The notes under the pieces were generated by a model. That model made no database searches, was not told the origin of the DNA, and worked only from the letters and a program-made list of their open reading frames with translations. DNA of 5,134 bases from Micrococcales bacterium (GTDB taxonomy: Bacteria; Actinomycetota; Actinomycetes; Actinomycetales; Cellulomonadaceae): the NCBI GenBank assembly GCA_009783975.1, contig WRCL01000177.1, forward strand, positions 1-5,134, given 5' to 3'. A program made the translations under genes and the position numbers. Positions 5,133-5,134 of this stretch are shown piece after piece. The number at the start of each line of letters is the position of its first letter. Within the stretch, counting starts at the first letter, position 1.

Positions 5133-5134
5133 TC
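5127..5134 (+). CDS. Start of downstream gene (partial), predicted roadblock/LC7 CvnB-like protein
   Basis: Only GTG AGT TC is present, so the protein begins Met-Ser-Ser or similar and no domain can be seen. The start is supported by a strong AGGAGG site and by the GTGA overlap with the mini-ORF. In actinobacterial conservon operons the NIT-HAMP kinase (CvnA) is followed by a roadblock/LC7 protein (CvnB), a DUF742 protein (CvnC) and an Arf/Rab-like GTPase (CvnD). The identity here is therefore predicted purely from the upstream gene. Confidence 0.5.

Overview
The window is high-GC DNA (strong G/C preference at third codon positions, GTG starts, long spurious open frames antisense to real genes), as expected of an actinobacterium. 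The gene families suggest Actinomycetota, possibly a Cellulomonas/Sanguibacter-like member of Micrococcales; that placement is inference from style only. No tRNA, rRNA, CRISPR array or insertion sequence was seen.

Left part (1-1157, minus strand): two genes read leftwards. First is a complete 328-residue zinc-independent quinone oxidoreductase of the PIG3 type in the MDR superfamily. After a 54-bp gap containing a 7-bp inverted repeat comes the very acidic N-terminus of a second protein, cut by the window edge. From position alone this could be a bacterial proteasome activator (Bpa, DUF2587) homologue, but its conserved core lies outside the window.

Middle (1158-1359): a 202-bp divergent intergenic region. 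It holds a plausible leaderless promoter for the oxidoreductase, three short inverted repeats and the ribosome binding site of the rightward gene.

Right part (1360-5134, plus strand): a 1240-residue membrane sensor kinase of the actinobacterial NIT-HAMP-HATPase family, the CvnA component of 'conservon' G-protein-like signalling operons. About half the protein is a disordered Pro/Ala/Trp-rich tail ending in a conserved-looking basic and helical C-terminus. Immediately after it lie a 14-codon mini-ORF with its own good ribosome binding site and the first codons of a downstream gene, whose GTG start overlaps the mini-ORF stop. By analogy with conservons that gene is expected to encode a roadblock/LC7 protein (CvnB-like), followed by a DUF742 protein and a small GTPase beyond the window.

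The kinase would sense a signal outside the membrane and pass it to the roadblock/GTPase module. The points most worth attention are the mini-ORF/hairpin junction at the 3' end, the Trp-periodic and RRxS-bearing tail of the kinase, its divergent NIT signature, and an AT-rich patch with a TTA codon inside the oxidoreductase.
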